Of a stretch of 17,594 nt of DNA, positions 15,958 through 17,594 are shown piece after piece. Positions within the stretch are counted from its first letter, which is position 1, and each line of letters begins with the position of its first letter. Origin of the DNA: Candidatus Heimdallarchaeota archaeon. GTDB lineage: Archaea > Asgardarchaeota > Heimdallarchaeia > Heimdallarchaeales > Kariarchaeaceae. The notes below the pieces were generated by a model that saw only the letters and a list, made by a program, of their open reading frames with translations, was not told the origin of the DNA and did not search any database. The stretch covers positions 1 to 17,594 of the forward strand of contig JAAFKL010000190.1 in the NCBI GenBank assembly GCA_021399405.1, in the 5' to 3' direction. The position numbers were made by a program, and so were the translations under genes.

Positions 15958-16413
15958 ATGGAACCATCTTCTTATAGTGAAATTTCAAAGACTTGTATAA
16001 CCAATTTGGAGTATGTTCTCAACATATTGGAGCGGGTTGACGAAGATCAATTAAATGCCAGTGTTTACCCCAACAAACGATCAATGGGAGAGCTGATAAC
16101 ACATATTCTAAAAGTAAATACGATGCCAGTTTTTCTTGAAGTATTCATGTTTAAATATTATGCAAAATTCGAAATCAAACCCTTAGATGTTTTATGGTAT
16201 GATTGGAATTTGGAAAAAGGTTTAGCCAAAGAGATTAAAATTGCATCGAAGGCAAAATTATTGAAAAAAGGAAAAAAAGCATTAGAAAAAAGGAAAAAAG
16301 TATTTGGAAAATTGAAGGAAAAGCAGCGATTAGCCATTCATCGCTCTGTACAACATATGAGTATACATACGAAGCAACTGAGACAATTGTATGATGAATT
16401 AATTAAACCTTAG
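15958..16413 (+). CDS. DinB-like four-helix-bundle protein, copy A
   Basis: A 151-residue helical protein of the DinB/YfiT-like fold. The three-histidine metal site is present: H49 in GELITHI, and H133 and H137 in the last helix (VQHMSIHTKQL). A lysine-rich segment at about 93-125 joins the helices. The frame stays open 18 codons further upstream to a TTG at 15904. I chose the ATG at 15958 because a TATA-like box lies about 29 bases upstream, and because the paralog at 16491-16952 then matches in length and N-terminal alignment (151 and 153 residues). DinB-fold proteins are often metal-dependent thiol-transfer or damage-response proteins; the role here is unknown. It is convergent with the paralog. 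Confidence 0.75.
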   Translation: MEPSSYSEISKTCITNLEYVLNILERVDEDQLNASVYPNKRSMGELITHILKVNTMPVFLEVFMFKYYAKFEIKPLDVLWYDWNLEKGLAKEIKIASKAKLLKKGKKALEKRKKVFGKLKEKQRLAIHRSVQHMSIHTKQLRQLYDELIKP

Positions 16414-16490
16414 CAAAACAATTCATCAATAGTATAAGGAAAAATTTTACTCAATAATTGCATAGTCAAGAAAGATATATTATACAATCT

Positions 16491-16952
16491 TCACATTATT
16501 AACTCTGATTTTGCTGTAAGAAATTTCAATTGTTTAAGATGAAAGTTTGCATGGTATTCTGAGAAATATCTAAATTTACGATCTTTCTCCTTATAATTTA
16601 AAGATTTGATTTTTTTTAAGTTCTGATTAAATTGTTTTTTGAGTTTGACCAATGATTTACGTTTTGCTTTTCTTATTTTCCCTTTGTTCAGATCCCAATT
16701 GTAGTCCCTTGCATCGAGTTTTTGATATTGGGCATTCTTTACTGATTTGAATAAATAAAACCTCTGAACAATTTTAGCCATGAAGAAGGGGAATCCATCA
16801 ACCATGCCGATATGGTGTAACAACTCTCCTATCGACCTCTTGTTTGGCAAAGGTTGCAAATTTACTTCGTTTTCATTGAGTTTTTCAAATAAATCTGTTA
16901 GATATGTATACCTTAACTCTCTGAGTTCAAGTATCTTATCTCTTAATTCCAC
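16491..16952 (-). CDS. DinB-like four-helix-bundle protein, copy B (paralog)
   Basis: A 153-residue paralog of the facing gene. Shared segments include PNKRSIGELLHHI at 36-48 (PNKRSMGELITHI in copy A), YNWDLNKG at 84-91 (YDWNLEKG), and the last helix EYHANFHLKQL at 132-142. The metal-ligand histidines H47, H134 and H138 line up with H49, H133 and H137 of copy A. Both carry a lysine-rich stretch in the middle. The start is GTG at 16952, with a TATTATAC box about 26 bases upstream on the minus strand; the overlapping ATG at 16954 is in another frame and stops at its fourth codon. The 77-base gap to copy A means the pair is tail to tail. Confidence 0.75.
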   Translation of the reverse strand: MELRDKILELRELRYTYLTDLFEKLNENEVNLQPLPNKRSIGELLHHIGMVDGFPFFMAKIVQRFYLFKSVKNAQYQKLDARDYNWDLNKGKIRKAKRKSLVKLKKQFNQNLKKIKSLNYKEKDRKFRYFSEYHANFHLKQLKFLTAKSELIM

Positions 16953-16973
16953 ATTTTTTTTTGCATATCCTAA

Positions 16974-16981
16974 GTATAATA
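16974..16981 (-). promoter_or_regulatory. TATA-like box for DinB copy B
   Basis: TATTATAC on the minus strand is centred about 26 bases before the GTG at 16952, with no Shine-Dalgarno between them. This is a good match to a leaderless archaeal promoter and supports the GTG start. Confidence 0.5.
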
Positions 16982-16994
16982 GTATTCCATTATA

Positions 16995-17141
16995 ATGCAG
17001 GTTGTATTCTCATTCCAAGGTGTCGAAATTAAAATGCAGATTGATTTTACTCTCATTGTCTTGCTGATTAATGTTGGATATTTAGCTTACAGAACAATCA
17101 ACGTTTTTTTTTTAACTCATATCTTAAAAATGATAGATTAA
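16995..17141 (+). CDS. Possible 48-residue single-helix membrane peptide
   Basis: A short frame from ATG 16995 (or ATG 17034) to the TAA at 17139-17141. From about residue 15 it encodes one hydrophobic helix (DFTLIVLLINVGYLAY, then NVFFLTHIL). Its stop is three bases before the GGAG of the permease gene, the same stop-next-to-GGAG layout seen at two other operon junctions here. Against it, no clear TATA box precedes the ATG, and the frame passes through a run of ten T at 17104-17113. It may be a real small gene co-transcribed with the permease, or just leader sequence. Confidence 0.27.
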   Translation: MQVVFSFQGVEIKMQIDFTLIVLLINVGYLAYRTINVFFLTHILKMID

Positions 17142-17144
17142 TAA

Positions 17145-17148
17145 GGAG
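17145..17148 (+). promoter_or_regulatory. Shine-Dalgarno GGAG for the permease
   Basis: The plus strand reads AATAAGGAGAATATG, with three bases between GGAG and the ATG at 17152. A ribosome binding site implies a leadered mRNA, or an upstream cistron. Confidence 0.55.
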
Positions 17149-17151
17149 AAT

Positions 17152-17594
17152 ATGAGCGAGAAAATGGATTTAAAGCAGGTACTTGCAATGGGACTTGGGG
17201 GTACAATTGGTGGAGGAATATTTGCAGCACTCGGAGTTGCAATTAGAGTTGCCGGAAATGGTGCTGTTATTACATTCTTTGTTGCAGGAATTGTAGCATT
17301 GCTCTCTGGTTATTCCTATTCACAATTGACCGATCACCTCCAAGAGGAAGGGGGTTCATTCACATTTTTTGAACATTATTTTAAAAACCCAAACATTGCA
17401 GGTTTTAGTGGGTGGGTTCTCATTATGGGGTATATTGGGACAATGGCATTGTATGCATATGCCTTCGGAGCTTTTCTCAGTACAGTTATGCCCATTTCTA
17501 CACCTGAAATATCTCGGATAATCTATTCCGTATTTGTGATTGTACTTTTAGTCATAATTAATTTGCAAGGAACGGCAATATCAGGAACTGCAGA
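17152..17594 (+). CDS. APC-family amino-acid permease, N-terminal part (cut by window edge)
   Basis: The frame is open from ATG 17152 to the window edge, giving 147 residues, about a third of a normal APC transporter. The first helix carries the family signature GGTIGGGIF at 16-24, the unwound substrate- and cation-binding segment of APC transporters. It is followed by helices at about 36-54, 84-106 and 123-141, with the cytoplasmic loop QLTDHLQEEGGSFTFFEHYF between the second and third matching the usual amphipathic region. It probably imports or exchanges an amino acid across the cytoplasmic membrane; which one is not evident. The start is fixed by a GGAG just upstream. The gene diverges from DinB copy B. 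Confidence 0.85.
   Translation, partial: MSEKMDLKQVLAMGLGGTIGGGIFAALGVAIRVAGNGAVITFFVAGIVALLSGYSYSQLTDHLQEEGGSFTFFEHYFKNPNIAGFSGWVLIMGYIGTMALYAYAFGAFLSTVMPISTPEISRIIYSVFVIVLLVIINLQGTAISGTA

Noticed and set aside
1..17594. CRISPR array, insertion sequence, integrase, toxin-antitoxin or defence gene
   Set aside because: No regularly spaced repeats, transposase motifs, inverted terminal repeats or defence-type domains were found on either strand.

Overview
The window is AT-rich DNA from an archaeon. Genes that open a transcript mostly lack a Shine-Dalgarno sequence. Instead they have a TATA-like box centred about 25-30 bases before an ATG, GTG or TTG start, which points to leaderless transcripts. 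Several protein types (presenilin-type GxGD protease, leucine-rich repeats, SPATA20-type thioredoxin protein, a membrane protein dense in N-glycosylation sequons) make an Asgard or related archaeon plausible. No rRNA, tRNA or other lineage marker is present, so that placement is inference. No insertion sequence, CRISPR array or prophage gene was seen.

Layout. 1-1671 (minus strand) is an operon: a presenilin/signal-peptide-peptidase-like intramembrane aspartic protease, then a YhhN/TMEM86 family membrane protein, and possibly a third gene running off the left edge. A 193-base divergent promoter region with a perfect 20-base palindrome separates it from a plus-strand pair, a small membrane protein and a leucine-rich-repeat protein (1865-2730). 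An MFS transporter with an unusual N-terminal extension (2869-4443) and a membrane protein with seven N-glycosylation sequons (4552-5184) follow. On the minus strand are a histidine phosphatase (5254-5832) and an unrecognised 248-residue protein (5920-6666).

After a 341-base stretch without a convincing gene comes an unrecognised 563-residue protein with an acidic linker (7008-8699). It converges on, and overlaps by 16 bases, a minus-strand YyaL/SPATA20 protein (8684-10780), which has an alpha/beta hydrolase gene behind it (10883-11791). Plus-strand genes then encode a DJ-1/PfpI protein close to isonitrile hydratase, a small unrecognised protein, an enterochelin-esterase-like hydrolase and an alkaline-phosphatase-superfamily phosphodiesterase. 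The right end has two DinB-fold paralogs facing each other (15958-16413 plus, 16491-16952 minus), a possible 48-residue membrane peptide, and the start of an APC-family amino-acid permease cut by the window edge.

The genes do not form one obvious pathway. Most look like single-gene transcription units for membrane, hydrolase and housekeeping functions. The most coherent units are the presenilin-YhhN operon, the small-membrane-protein/LRR pair and the convergent DinB pair. I found no strong evidence of a new defence or mobile system; the best leads are the presenilin operon with its palindrome, the sequon-rich protein and the two unrecognised proteins.
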